In this document: in pieces, positions 34,454 through 46,002 of the stretch
Layout of the letters: every line of letters starts with the position of its first letter
How positions within the stretch are numbered: the first letter of the stretch is position 1
Origin: Calycina herbarum
Lineage: Eukaryota > Ascomycota > Leotiomycetes > Helotiales > Pezizellaceae
Direction: 5' to 3'
Length of the DNA: 64,000 bases
Assembly (NCBI GenBank): GCA_001414485.1
Contig: LLEY01000011.1
Coordinates: 248,001-312,000 of the forward strand
The notes under the pieces: generated by a model
What the model saw: only the letters and a program-made list of their open reading frames with translations
Told to the model about the DNA's origin: nothing
Databases searched by the model: none
Translations under genes and position numbers: made by a program

Positions 34454-35811
34454 TTGCTGTGTGAACACCCCTTGCGTTTTCCTTTTCCAGATTGATCAGC
34501 ATCTAACGATAGGCATGTTCAGCGTTCCCAGCATCGTGATAATTCAAGTCGACCTCGACATCGATCCTGAGGGGAAAGGATCTATTAAAAAAACAGAACA
34601 AAAAGTACTAATTCAACAGGACAGTGTTCCTCAGTGGGGAAAGCACCTTCTTGCACACTAATAAAACGAGCTTTTTTGCTCATTCGGCAACTCATTCCAG
34701 GGATTTGGGACCCCAAATTGGGCGTACAGGCATTTGTGGCATGCGCAAGGAGCTTCCGGGGGTAGCGACATTTGAGCTTCTGGCGTTGGTAGAAATTGAA
34801 GTTGCCTGGGGGCAAATTGCGGCAGCAATAGCAAAAGGGTCATAGATGACCTACAGGCCTTGTATCTAGCAAAACCAATAAATTGCATTGTGAGACTACG
34901 AGTCTCGATTAATATTCTTCCTGCTCTCTATTATTTCCGAGTTTATTGCTATCTATGTGTGTGATTGGGTAGCAAGTGACAAGCATAGCTACTCAAGTAG
35001 TCTCTGAGCTACATAGGGAATCCCTACCTTGATGCTGCAAGTAGCGAGAGAATTAGCAAAGGGTTCTTCTTAAAAAATATCTAGATAACTAGATAACTAC
35101 TATAAAACAAAAGTGTCAATTCCTAAGTATCAATTCCTAAAGTTGGTTATTTCATGACGTTGGAGTCCAGTCATAAATGGATTACGTCAGAGGCAGCATC
35201 CGAAATCCGCGCCAAACTCCAAAACCTACCAGTCGCTATTCATTGGCAGCAGCAATCAACTCATCTACTAATATTTTCCTACCTCTACCTTTCCTTTTTG
35301 GTAGTTCACTTGCAGGTCAATCCTTCCTTATTGATCTTCTTCTCTCAAGCCGGCCTGGAATTGTCGGCACCTCTCCTCTACCCCACCACGCCCTCCTCTT
35401 GCAGACGCAGGTAAATCGGTTTGCTCTTGCATCAACACCTTCTTGCTCTTTCCTCCTCCTCCTCCTCCTCCTCCTCCCTCCCCCAAACCACTAAAAGTGG
35501 CGGGCCCAACCCCCTTTCGAAAGGCTACCCCAGTTGCTCATCCGCACAATCGCCGAAGCCTCCTTCGTTACCTCTTCCCACACCCTCGACAAGCCGCTCG
35601 CGATCGATTGGCACGCTTCCGCTTCGAAACCGTACCTTTCTACAAGCACCGAGCTCAGTCGCGAATCTATAACTATATTGTCAAGAGGCAGAAGCGAAGT
35701 CTGGCAAAGAAAGCGGCCGGGAATACCATTCTTGACATTGTCCGAAGGAGGGGTCAGTTCTTATTCCGCAACCACAAAAAGAATGAGCGAAGTGTTTTGC
35801 GCCAGGTGACC
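34454..35811. other. Intergenic / long leader of App1 gene
   Basis: Contains a CCT microsatellite (about 35448-35475) and a frame open in phase with App1 from 35443 onward but lacking an ATG. The first ATG is at 35812. The region may be 5'UTR, or it may include an undetected coding exon. Confidence 0.4.
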
Positions 35812-38352
35812 ATGTCTGGTTCTGCTCTTGAAGGTGGTGGCTACGGAGAATCTAGAGAGCGTGGCTCGAGGAGGAAGAAGCTAGCTGGTTACTTGAAAGC
35901 TGCCAACGACATTAGGCAATCATACACACAATCTTACTCCCAGAAATGGGCGGGAGACGATCAATACGATGAGGATCTGAAGGGAATTCCGGGATCATTT
36001 CCGGATGTTGCTATAGTTTCACACGGGGACGAACAGCTAGTACTGTTTCCCTCTTATGCTCGAAGACACGTCAAGGAGGCCCCTAATCCCGACTTCGTTC
36101 GTCGCAATACTGACGATACGGAAAACAGACCTAGTGATTCGGAGTATTGGGCGAGGGAATGGCAGAAGTTTGAGGACGACAGGGCTATTGTGGATGTTGA
36201 TGTTCGAGGATGGATATATTCCCCACATCGGGGACCAATATCAAGGAAGAATCGGGTACTTATTGGACTCGCACGGCAGCTGAGTGGGATCCCAGCTCCC
36301 AAAACTCCGGAGAGAGATGGCAGTCCAGATTCAATTCGAGCGAGACATAGGGACCATGAGTCTCGTAGGGAGCAGGAAAAGATTGCTCGCGAGGCCGAAC
36401 AGATACTGAAAAAGGGCCAAGGAGAGGAGAAAAAAGCTGCTCGTGGAGAGTACAGTGAGAAACCACAAGAGGATTCGGACTCGGAAAGTCTATATGGTGA
36501 CCGGAATGGATCTCTTGCTTCACGAACTCCTGATGACGCGCCTGGACCTGGCCATCTATCCTCGCGAGCTTCTTGGAATCACCCTTCGCAGATGACCCAA
36601 GCCGAACTTATGACGGCGAATTCACATCTAATGGCCCGTTTACGACCTTTTATGACCAATCCCATGGTCTCTACACCCATCACTATTTTCTTCTACGACG
36701 AGAAAACATCGGTTTCCCGAACCGTGACGACCAATGAAGCTGGTCATTTTATCATGAGAGCGCCTCTGGAATTTGTTCCTACTCACGTCAGAGTACTTGC
36801 CTCGGAACATCTTTCCGCGACTGAGGAAGTCAAGATTATGGAACCGAAGGGTGTGAGTTTGATCAGTGATGTTGACGATACCATTAAGCATTCTTCCATC
36901 AGCAGTGGTGCTCGAGAAATCTTCCGAAATACCTTCATCCGTGATCTTGGCGACTTGACTATCGATGGAGTTCGGGAATGGTACAATACCATGTATGATA
37001 TGGGTGTCGGTATTCATTATGTTTCCAACTCTCCATGGCAATTATTCCCTGTGCTGGTTAGCTTTTTTCAAAAAGCTGGCCTTCCACCTGGATCTTATCA
37101 CTTGAAACAGTACAGCGGAATGCTTCAGGGTATATTCGAACCTGTTGCTGAGAGAAAGAAGGGCACTCTTGAGAAGATTATGAGAGATTTTCCTGAGAGG
37201 AAATTTATTTTAATAGGCGACAGCGGCGAAGCAGACCTGGAAGTCTATACTGATGTGGTTTTGGCCAACCCGGGAAAGATTATTGCTGTGTTCATCCGTG
37301 ATGTTACTACACCAGAGACTGAAGGATTTTTCGACTCTGCTATGGGGCCACTGAGTGGTGATCGTTTTAGAGGCCGAAATCCACCACCACCCAGGACTAA
37401 CTCCAATGACAGCCGGTGGACGCCAATCACCACCCCTGATACCCAGGAAGGCAGACCTGTACTTCCTCCGAGAGTTGCGTCCGAGGTCAAACCTCAAACG
37501 AGTTCTGGGCCAGCCATGGGGAAGCTGATAGACTTTGACGATGAACCGCAACAAATTGATGTCCATGAGTCTCATCGCCGTATCATTCCCCGTTCGACAT
37601 CTGATTTCGAGGGTACTCAGAGCACGCAGAGAAAGCCTACTCCTGCAATAGCCGGACGAGCTCCACCACCTCGTCCATCAAAACCCCAATCCCTTCGTGG
37701 AGTCTCAATGACAGCTCCAACTCCCGAGTCCCTAACAGATGCGAAGAAGGCAGCCCCAGCACCACCTCCGCCCCGTCGAAGTAAAGCTTTGGCTGAGAAC
37801 ACCTCTCATCCGTTATCCAAACAACAGAGCTTCTCGGATTTTGACCCACCATCACCTAACGAAGGATATGTGGCCAGCGCCCGAAACAAAGTAGCCAGCG
37901 CCTACAACTCCCTCCCCGAAGTCCGCTCCTACGTCCCTGGCTACGGTGGCAACTCGGAGAACCGCTCCTCCTCAACCACTTCCTCCGACCGCGTACCTGC
38001 ACCACCAAATCGTCGTTCAACAGCTTCCTCCATCGCCGCGGCACCGGGGAATATCACGAAACGCATGTCTTGGAATAGTACTGATTCGGATGATGATGAT
38101 GCGAGACCGACGCCGAATAAGAAGTTGGATCTTTGGAGACAGAGGTGGAAGCGCGCGAAGGATATTCTGGATAATAAGGGGGTGGAGTTGAGGAGTTGGA
38201 GGACGGGGAATGATGTTTGTCTTGAGGCTGTGCAGCTTGTTGAGAGGACGATGAGGGAGATGGGGGTTGAGGGGTATGGGCCGAAGAAGAAGGGGAATAA
38301 GAAGACGGGGGAGGGGGGCGGGGAGGTGAAGGTTAAGGATTTGAAGAAGTGA
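35812..38352 (+). CDS. APP1: App1-type phosphatidate phosphatase / actin patch protein
   Basis: Single exon, 846 aa from the ATG at 35812. The N-terminal segment (RRKKLAGYLKAANDIRQSYTQSY) is typical of fungal App1. The conserved catalytic domain spans about residues 280-510: PMVSTPITIFFYDE, then SDVDDTIKHSS with the DxDxT nucleophile Asp353, then SNSPWQLFP, and FILIGDSGEADLEVY. This is a HAD-type Mg2+-dependent phosphatidate phosphatase that makes diacylglycerol at cortical actin patches in yeast. The C-terminal third is Pro/Ser-rich with many PPPxR and APPPRRS segments, likely SH3 ligands for endocytic proteins. The same frame stays open upstream to 35443, so a longer N-terminus through another exon remains possible. 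Confidence 0.88.
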   Translation: MSGSALEGGGYGESRERGSRRKKLAGYLKAANDIRQSYTQSYSQKWAGDDQYDEDLKGIPGSFPDVAIVSHGDEQLVLFPSYARRHVKEAPNPDFVRRNTDDTENRPSDSEYWAREWQKFEDDRAIVDVDVRGWIYSPHRGPISRKNRVLIGLARQLSGIPAPKTPERDGSPDSIRARHRDHESRREQEKIAREAEQILKKGQGEEKKAARGEYSEKPQEDSDSESLYGDRNGSLASRTPDDAPGPGHLSSRASWNHPSQMTQAELMTANSHLMARLRPFMTNPMVSTPITIFFYDEKTSVSRTVTTNEAGHFIMRAPLEFVPTHVRVLASEHLSATEEVKIMEPKGVSLISDVDDTIKHSSISSGAREIFRNTFIRDLGDLTIDGVREWYNTMYDMGVGIHYVSNSPWQLFPVLVSFFQKAGLPPGSYHLKQYSGMLQGIFEPVAERKKGTLEKIMRDFPERKFILIGDSGEADLEVYTDVVLANPGKIIAVFIRDVTTPETEGFFDSAMGPLSGDRFRGRNPPPPRTNSNDSRWTPITTPDTQEGRPVLPPRVASEVKPQTSSGPAMGKLIDFDDEPQQIDVHESHRRIIPRSTSDFEGTQSTQRKPTPAIAGRAPPPRPSKPQSLRGVSMTAPTPESLTDAKKAAPAPPPPRRSKALAENTSHPLSKQQSFSDFDPPSPNEGYVASARNKVASAYNSLPEVRSYVPGYGGNSENRSSSTTSSDRVPAPPNRRSTASSIAAAPGNITKRMSWNSTDSDDDDARPTPNKKLDLWRQRWKRAKDILDNKGVELRSWRTGNDVCLEAVQLVERTMREMGVEGYGPKKKGNKKTGEGGGEVKVKDLKK

Positions 38353-38705
38353 TTGATTGGGTGGATGGGGGTAGGGAATTTTGGACTGGGTCTTTGAATA
38401 TACGTATTTTGTTGCTGGGAGAATGGAAATTGGGGGTAGGATTACTTTGAAAACAGGAAGGGTGGGAAGAGGTGTAGGGGAGTTTTTGGATGGGTATTGT
38501 TGGGAATACACGGAACGTTAACGTAAATACAATTTCAACTCCGCAAGCAAACCTTATATTTCTTGAATCGGTTGTCTTGTGCCACAATTCGATGTGGGCA
38601 TGCTGAGAACCAAAAGATTTGGGGGTATTCTTGGATAAAAAAGGGGTCTTTTTGTATTGCCGTACCTTTCTGATTTGCCAAATACCCACCATACCAACAG
38701 GTTTC

Positions 38706-40074
38706 CTACACTCTCTCTTCTACCTTGGCCTCAAAGCGTTTAGTAACCCTAATAGAATTATGGGCCTCTTCCACATCACCCAACTCTATCTCGGCGGCAC
38801 TTTCCTCGGACCTTTTCTGTCTCAGCCCAGTCCTATCTTGGCTTGGATCACTCTCATCTAATTTGGACTCATATGAGCTGTCGTTGCGGAGAGACGAGAG
38901 ACTGAGGACACTTCGAAGTGAGGCAATTAAAGATTTGGGGGACATGCCACGGAAAATGGGTCGTAGAGTTGGCAGGCAGGCGCATACTACTGAGAGACAA
39001 CATTCGGGGACGGTCCAGTAGAAGAGGGGTGCTTCGCTGTCCGTTTGTGGGGTAAGTGTTTGGGTTTGTGGTGGAAAGGGGAGGGGCGACATACAGGTTT
39101 GGTGTGTGTTTTTTTAAGTACTTCGCCGATTGTGAAGAAAGTGTGGCATTTTCCTATGCTCATGGCCGTAACTCTGTATGGAGAATCAGTGGTTATAAAT
39201 GAAAGAAGGTAGAATGTGGAAGGAGTTGGAATTGGGGGTACACACATTGCACCTAACATGAATATACTTATCACAGCAACCTTTTGGGTTCTCTTCATTC
39301 TCAAACCCCAAACCATGGGCCATGGCAAAGTCAGTACCATGACATCGATGATGATAGTCGAAACCGCATAATAATAATTCACAGAAATATCAACACGCCC
39401 GATTCGTTTACCTTGTACATGTGTCCAGAATCCTTCGACAGGGGAACATTGGAATGAATAGGTAAATGTGAAGGCGATTCCCCAGGCTACGTTTAGGGCG
39501 TACATCATGTAGGCTGATACTCGGAAAGAGCGTGTGGTGAAGATTCGAGCATAGAAAAAGGAGGATGGACCATCGTGCACAGGTTATAGCTACGGTGACT
39601 ATTGGTTCCGAGGCATAGGTCATCTTGATTGGGTTGTGAGCTTGAGTGGATACCTTTTCTTTTTGGCTTGATAGAACTTACCTTTTCAGGTGCAATGAGT
39701 TTAGGTCCCATTTTTGCAAATCTTCCCTTGTCTACCGGCATATCCTGTCCGAGATTTGCATTTATGGCACCTTTTGGGGATCAGCAGTTTCTTCCGTTCC
39801 GAATAATGGCAGGATACACTGAGTACTGACCATACAATACGTTCACGGCATTGCCAATGGAAAACAGCTAATTTGAATACCTTGTTAGATGTCGTGTTTG
39901 AAGCAATCGAGGATTAGAAAAGAGACTTACTAATGCTGGAAGTATCACCCAATCATCAGCTGCGAGTTTTGCTTTCTGAATTGATCTTGCCCAGAATCTG
40001 GCAATTACTGGGAATATAGCAAGCAAAGGAAAAATTATGCATAGTACTAAGGTTTTGGAATCAATGGGGGCCAT
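38706..40074 (-). pseudogene. Rhodopsin-domain (PTH11-like) integral membrane protein, frame broken
   Basis: A clear start (CACCATGG, 40074) gives MAPIDSKTLVLCIIFPLLAIF, then RFWARSIQKAKLAADDWVILPAL; introns follow after ADDWVILPAL and after NAVNVLYG. Then KMGPKLIAPEK, MTYASEPIVTVAITCARWSILL, YARIFTTRSFRVSAYMMYALNVAWGIAF, QCSPVEGFW and CACLPTLRP trace the seven-helix fungal rhodopsin-domain family. Between ARWSILL and YARIF, near 39550, the frame shifts by one base at a five-T run. A second phase mismatch separates the THTKP exon from TDSEAPLFYW, near 39010-39080. It is either a decayed gene or an assembly error in two places. The family comprises plasma-membrane sensor-like proteins; function unknown. 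Confidence 0.6.
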
Positions 40075-40730
40075 GGTGTCTTTGGTTTGAATTCCGGTTT
40101 TTGGTTGATCATGGGTAGGAGTAGTGATATAGTCGAAGAGGGGGAAAGAAGAACAGCGGAATAAAAGCACTATCTTATCAAGATGTGTGGAATAGAGTGT
40201 GGGGGTATTCACACCATAATCACCATTCAACTATCTCTGTTACTGATGCAACGAATCCTCCTGCATGCATCTTCTGTTGGTCTCCCTAATCGAGTGACAT
40301 GTATCTTATTTTCGTCACCGGGTCATTGCTTCGTTCCATGCTCCTCTATCATACGTCGCAGCAGAGCTTAGAAAGATATATCAGGCACGTTGTAAGTGGA
40401 TACTTAGGCTTCTAACAGTAATCTGCAGTGGCATAACCTTGGTCTATCACCAACATGTTGGTTTACCTATCCATAGAACTTCATATTTCGTGCCACTTCA
40501 AAATCTTCAGCAACATAGCTCGTTACCGACATGGAAGGTCAGCATCAATATATGCAATCCTCTAAAATTTCCAACACCAATCTAGATCAACCTGGATTAT
40601 TTCTTGTTTTAGTGAGTGTTCACAAGCAGAAGAAGAGCATCCAGTAGAATGTTACAAATATGAGATAAGATAGTTCCTATTGCTATTCCCAGAACTTGCA
40701 ATCTTGTAATACAGGTCTAAAAAGGACATA
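40075..40730. other. Intergenic
   Basis: Upstream of the rhodopsin-domain gene, ordinary composition, no supported gene. It ends at the TA target site of the pogo-like element. Confidence 0.45.
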
Positions 40731-42573
40731 ACGTGGTTATCACCGAGTCGCGCACTTTTCTACTACCCCACCACCTTAAAATGTAATAAAACCACTATAA
40801 CATATTAAAATTATTAAAATTACTCGGAATCTGATAAACTAGATGTATCTATAGCCTCTTAACAAGTCCGTATATTATGACCAGTTTTCCCGTAAGTACT
40901 ATAACGTTGCTAAGTCGATTATCCTTCATCTTCTCTACCCTCTCTTAAGCGCTTACCGCGTCGAACCTACTCCTCTATATCCTTCTAGGCTAATCTATCC
41001 TGTGTATCCTCTATAGTAAGTACACCTCCTTCTTAGATATAGGACTTTTTAGCCCTCCGGCGTTTGCTAAGGGCTTTATTTACTGCTCGAAGTATATAGT
41101 TCTCGGCTGATAAGAGGGTTACCTTATAGGCTAATCGCTCTATACCTTTTACTAACGAAGTTATTATCTAGAAAATAGGTGTTAGCAAGCTTCCTTAGTA
41201 ACGAGTAATACGATCTTTAACAAGAGTTAATTACGAAAGAGCTTTAGTAGGGTTATAAGGTGTCTAGGAAGCCTATAGGGTGGCGTCGGCAGAGGGGGGT
41301 CTAGTAGGTATAAGAGTCTATAACTTAACATCGAGCTTTAAGATTATAGTCTAGGGATCTAGAGATACTAGGCCAGCTCTACAGAACCTAGCTTTAGTAT
41401 TTTAGGTTATAATTGACTTGTTATAAGCTATGTAGAAAGCTAAAAAGAACTCGACCTTAGTAATATAGTTGATATAAGCCTTAATAAAGGTCTTAATTTC
41501 ACACTTATATATACGTTTAAGGATACTAAAACACCTAACGTCGAGTAGCTAGGTAAGATAGAACGAATAAGAGGGTAGATAGAGAGTAATAATATTATTA
41601 GCTTTATAATACTCTTAGAATGTTACTGATTTATAGCTTTTATATCTATCTAGAACTAATATCCGATATAGCTCTTTTACTTAACTCTGAGTATGTTTAT
41701 CGAAGTGTTTAAGCTATTCTAGATCTATCTTATTATTAGTCTATCTATTGCTTATCAGTTTAATTACCTAGTTATTAGAAAGACTGCCCTTAGTATACTA
41801 ACTAGTAAGGTAATTTTTCTCTTAAACTACTAAGAATAGAGAGATGCTTAAACCCTCTCTATTAATATAGACAATTGCTATAGCCTATTCCCGATTATCT
41901 AGCTAGATAGCCTTACCTCTGCTACGTCGATTAGTATATATAATAACTATTCCTATATAGATAATATCTATTATAAAACCAGTCTCGTCGAAGTTGTAGA
42001 AATCGCTGTCCTAGATTCTATATTTCGCCCGCATATTCTCTATAAGCCGAAACCACGCTCTAATAAGTTCAGGATCCTCGTAGAGGGCTCTTTAGAAGTT
42101 ATAGACGCGATTAAAACGCGTCTTTAACTCTAGACGTCGTTGTATAAATCAATACGCCTAGAGCTTGCTAACGCGTCCTCCTCTACGCGACTCGAGGATA
42201 TAATTTGCTATATCTTCTACACTAGGCAGCCGGGGCGCAAATCCTCTTATATCTAGATTAAGTATATATTAAATAATCACCTCCTCCTCTACTTTAGTCA
42301 ACTTATGGTAATTAGCCTTAGTTTCGCATCGAGGAGTTCGACCAGCCATTCTATCGCGTAGTATAGCTTCGGGGATATTATAGAGCTTTGCAGCTTTGCG
42401 ACGACTAATATTCTTAGATGTTCGAATAGCCTCGATAGCTAAGATGATTCTTCCTTCTTTAGATTGGAATTCCATTGTTGGTTGTTAAGAAAATACGCGT
42501 TAAAGGTAGTAGGTAGTAAAATATGAAAAAGTGCGCGACTCGGTGATATGCGCGATTCGGTGATAAACCACGT
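40731..42573 (-). mobile_element. Pogo-like DNA transposon, 1843 bp, TA target duplication
   Basis: Flanked by TA on both sides (40729-40730, 42574-42575). Termini are ACGTGGTTATCACCGAG (left) and the reverse complement of CTCGGTGATAAACCACGT-like sequence (right). The right end carries two copies of the ATCACCGARTCGCGCA iteron, the left only one. The interior encodes a minus-strand DDE transposase, moderately RIP-mutated. Confidence 0.85.
40820..42475 (-). pseudogene. Pogo-like DDE transposase, RIP-inactivated
   Basis: The start ATG is at 42475. The N-terminus MEFQSKEGRIILAIEAI then SRRKAAKLYNIPEA forms a psq-type helix-turn-helix, and TPRCETKANYHKLTKVEEEV leads into the CENP-B-like HTH. A stop at 42271 interrupts the frame; it resumes through ANYILESRRGG, DSDFYNFDETGF (near 41990, second DDE strand) and GLSIPLFLVV. 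The C-terminus resembles RRAKKS...GGVLTIEDTQD and IDTSSLSDSE near 40820. TAG/TAA stops replace Gln codons. The element is probably no longer able to make transposase. Confidence 0.75.
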
Positions 42574-42575
42574 TA

Positions 42576-42892
42576 GATATTCTCTAGAATTAAATAAAAA
42601 TTACATAAAGGTGGGCTCGTTTAGGCTATTTATCAAATGGTGATCACCAACTTCACAGGTAGACTTCCAAGGAGGAAAATAAAGGTTTCTTGCTTACGAG
42701 AAGCATACTTGGCAAATTTATTTCCGATTTTCCGCTTCGAACGTTCTTCTCGACCTTCAGGTTTCAAGAGGGTACCCCCCCATGTCCCACTTTAGCGAAC
42801 CCCCATTCCATTTCCGCCCCTCCCCGAGTGCTTCATCAAGCTCCTTCTTCCACAATTGTTGCGTTATCTGCCTTTATTTTCTGGTCGTATTG
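42576..42892. other. Intergenic
   Basis: Short gap with ordinary composition between the transposon and a possible small secreted peptide gene. An open frame at 42690-42896 has no domain support. Confidence 0.35.
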
Positions 42893-43077
42893 CTAAACTG
42901 CTGCTTCATCGGCATGGAGTGTTGAATCTTCGGCTAGAGCAGAGCAAAAAAGGTTAGCATTTCGTGCAGACGACAAAGAGGTTATGAAGAGACTGGAGAA
43001 CCTTTTTTGGCAAGCATAATTGGCGAAGCCAACACGTAAACGGTGAGGAACGCAATAAAGAGGTGTTGAAGTTGCAT
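42893..43077 (-). CDS. Possible small secreted peptide
   Basis: ATG at 43077 follows a CT/AC-rich leader with a TATA-like CTCTATAAAG about 120 nt upstream, typical of small fungal secreted-protein genes. MQLQHLFIAFLTVYVLASP is a convincing signal peptide. Unspliced, the protein stops after 31 residues at 42982. A 67-nt intron (43001-42935) has a strong branch point and acceptor (TGCTAAC, CTCTGCTCTAG) but a poor donor (GTTCTC); it would give 38 aa ending DEAAV. Either form is very short. It could be a truncated effector-like gene or a chance leader. Confidence 0.35.
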
Positions 43078-44646
43078 TTTAGAGGTGTCTTGAGTTTGAG
43101 AGTGAGAGTGTGGATTTTCAAAGTGAGTTTTGTAGTGTTTGAATGGAGTATGGTGATTGAATGAGGTTGGAAGTTCTCTTGATGACTTTATAGAGCAACG
43201 CATTTCCCATGAGTCAAGGTTGTACCAGTAGGGATTATCATCTAGCCCAACTTTAGTAGCCAGTATAGGATAAATTTTCCTTCCAATGTAGGTGTTACTC
43301 GTCATCAACCCGAACTTCAAAACTGCCTGTTTGTTGCAACCATTTCAAAACTCCAACCTCACTCGTCATACCGGAATATCACAAAACAGGGACAAGGGGC
43401 AGAGTTCTTCAGCCAAGATGGGCGTCCGCAGCTGCAGGTGCATTTGCCTTCCTATTTCATTAATGTAGGTTGTACTCCGATGGCTTAGTGACACGCGAAC
43501 ATGGGTTACACATTCTCATATATGCTCCTAATTTTGTGTCTCGCATACTGAATGACGCTGCATTGTGCAACATTCCAAGTTCGTCCTTGGTCCCCGAAAG
43601 CTGACCAGCAAAGGGGGCTGAAGAACAGTGGGTTCGAGAATCAAGCCAGCGCTTAGCTTCGAGAACTCTGATTCGACGATAATGATAACATATATCACAA
43701 ATGATACCATAAACCGGGGTTGAACTGTGCCGAGATCAATCACTCACAAACACCAACGTGTACGGGAAATTGAGGGTCGCTACTGTAAAACTCCAGCGAG
43801 CACTCTTAAGTTTGAAAAGTGATTCTTTTTGACTCTGAAGTACTCATCTGAATCCATGTTTCGCTTACTCGCTCGCTCGCATGGGATGATTACGATGATT
43901 TTCGATTTCTTCAGAACTAACCAACTTGAATCGACTTCCTATGTAGCAATTACACCTCAAAACTCTGACTCACCATCAAACGCAACAACTAGATAATAAT
44001 AAAGATTCTTTACCTAAGAAGATAAAAAGCATTTTTAAAAGAAAAGTATTATAGAATATTCTATTAAAAGCTTTACTTTCTTAATTCGCTTAATATAGTA
44101 GAAGCTAAGAAAAAGAAAGAGTAAGAAGAAAGAAAGATAGAAGCTATATACTTAGTAGTCTCTACTATTTTTAATTCTATTCTTAATTCTACTTTTCTAA
44201 AAACTTTCTTACTAAGATAGAAGATATAAATAATCTTAGATTTTAGTAGTAGAACTCTTAAAGTTCTTTTAAATACTAGTTAAGGTTTCTTTTTAGTTCT
44301 TATATACTTTCTAAATATAAATAGTTTATTTATTTAATTAAATACTTAATTTATTCTTTAATAAGTTTATAGTTATTAGTATAGGCTGATTTAGGTCCGA
44401 TATAATCTCAGCTAGAGCAAGGGCAAATTTGTATTTATACCTGGGCTTAAAGAATAAGTACTTCATCGAATCAAGGCTGAATACATTCTAACTGCATCAC
44501 ATCTTTTACGATTAGAAGGACACTAAGGCCTGGTTGAGAAATACCATACTATTCTAACATTTAACACCCGCTGACCCCGAAAGAAAGGAAGCGAAGCACA
44601 TAACAACAGACAACTTTAAAGTATCGAGGCATCAAATACTCGACGA
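43078..44646. other. Intergenic with RIP-like patch
   Basis: No gene is supported. About 43985-44390 is AT-rich with stop-dense frames, like the RIP-mutated DNA elsewhere, and is probably an old transposon scrap. The rest is ordinary. Confidence 0.45.
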
Positions 44647-46002
44647 TTATGGCCCGTACATATCCAAAAAAGTATCGACTACGCTGCAGCTACGATTCCA
44701 GGATCGCCATTTAGCTTCAACGTCCAATTCACCCCCGCGCAAAGCCTCGACTTTCAAAAACAAACCAAAGTTGTAGAAAGCCAAAAACACTTGACAAGAT
44801 TCCTGGCTTAGCAGGTCTCTCCAAATAGGGATCTCGTTCCAGAATGCTGTCCTAAGTTTTTCTGTTCGCTCGAGTTCAGATCCAGTCTCCACCTCCGAGT
44901 GGTCAGAAAACATGGGTTCAATGATCCGAGACACCGAAAATGGAAACGGATAACAGTAGACAAACTCCCAGTCAATAATGGCCTTCAAATCGTGTGGCGG
45001 ATCGGAGTCCAGTATCATGTTGTGAAGTCCCATGTCAGCATGGGTCACGACTATAGGCACCTGGTTGACACAGTCTGGAATGCTTGAGGGCATTGTGGCC
45101 GTGAATTGTAAGATCCGATCGAGATATTTCGATTTGTATTCGTCAACACCTTCCTGCTCCTGTAGCATGAGCACACGCCTTCTGATCCAACACTCGAGAT
45201 ATGATAAAACTGATGAGAAGGGTCCTCCTGTTTGGTATCGTCGGTCCGGACCAATAGACAAAGCATGAGTGTCAGGGTCAATGAGTGTCTCTCCTATCTG
45301 GGAGTTGGGAGGGAGAGGAATTAAGGACCAAACTGCATCGAAGACATGAGCAATGCGTTTTAGAAGTCGCACTTTCTCGGGAAGACCAAGTGGCGGGTAA
45401 GCAACATCTGCCATAATACCAGGCACGAAGGCACTGATTTGAACCGGCAAGTTGCATCTTGGCATCACTGTAGTCTTGAAGATTTGCGGTACAGGGATAG
45501 CCTCGGGGTACTTCTGATTGATGAGCTGGTGGATAGCGTAAATGGTGCCCATGTTGCCGTTAGATCTGAGTTGTACAACGTAGGACTTTGTCCCGCAGAA
45601 GGCCTTATACGATACACTGAAACTCCCGTCCTTGAACCTTTCGACTGCATCGAGATGCCCAATTCCTGCTTCAATAAACATTGCTTCTAGCTCGGCATGG
45701 GCGATAGAGGCAAGCTCGGAAGAAAATACCAAGCCAGAATGCCTATCGATTTTGACAATGTACCGGTCCAGCGGGACTGAATCCATCGTCGCAAATGACA
45801 TAAGGGTAGCAATGAAGGTGATCGTGGTGGCCGTCTCTTCAACAACCGAATACATCTTTATTGTCCCAGTGGTAGGTCCAATAGCACCGCTATTCATATG
45901 TGCCATCAAGCATTTTGTTGCCTCCGCAACATTCAAGCCAGCTGGCATGCTAGCGTATGAATCCTTGGGGTAAAACCGTCCCCCTGGTGCCTTAGAGCTC
46001 AT
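44647..46002 (-). CDS. APH-family phosphotransferase, AIM9-like
   Basis: Single exon, 451 aa from the ATG at 46002. It carries YIVKIDRHSGLVFSSEL, the catalytic loop VVTHADMGLHNMILD (H-x-D-x4-N), and IIDWEFVYCYPF, the Mg-binding DWE strand. Length and pattern fit the fungal family related to yeast AIM9 (altered inheritance of mitochondria 9). The frame stays open upstream for at least 42 codons with Arg/Ser-rich sequence ending RALTSGRFHSTQH, which looks like a mitochondrial targeting peptide but has no ATG in the window, so an upstream exon is likely. Substrate unknown. Unlike the two other APH copies in this window, it is intact. Confidence 0.78.
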   Translation of the reverse strand: MSSKAPGGRFYPKDSYASMPAGLNVAEATKCLMAHMNSGAIGPTTGTIKMYSVVEETATTITFIATLMSFATMDSVPLDRYIVKIDRHSGLVFSSELASIAHAELEAMFIEAGIGHLDAVERFKDGSFSVSYKAFCGTKSYVVQLRSNGNMGTIYAIHQLINQKYPEAIPVPQIFKTTVMPRCNLPVQISAFVPGIMADVAYPPLGLPEKVRLLKRIAHVFDAVWSLIPLPPNSQIGETLIDPDTHALSIGPDRRYQTGGPFSSVLSYLECWIRRRVLMLQEQEGVDEYKSKYLDRILQFTATMPSSIPDCVNQVPIVVTHADMGLHNMILDSDPPHDLKAIIDWEFVYCYPFPFSVSRIIEPMFSDHSEVETGSELERTEKLRTAFWNEIPIWRDLLSQESCQVFLAFYNFGLFLKVEALRGGELDVEAKWRSWNRSCSVVDTFLDMYGP

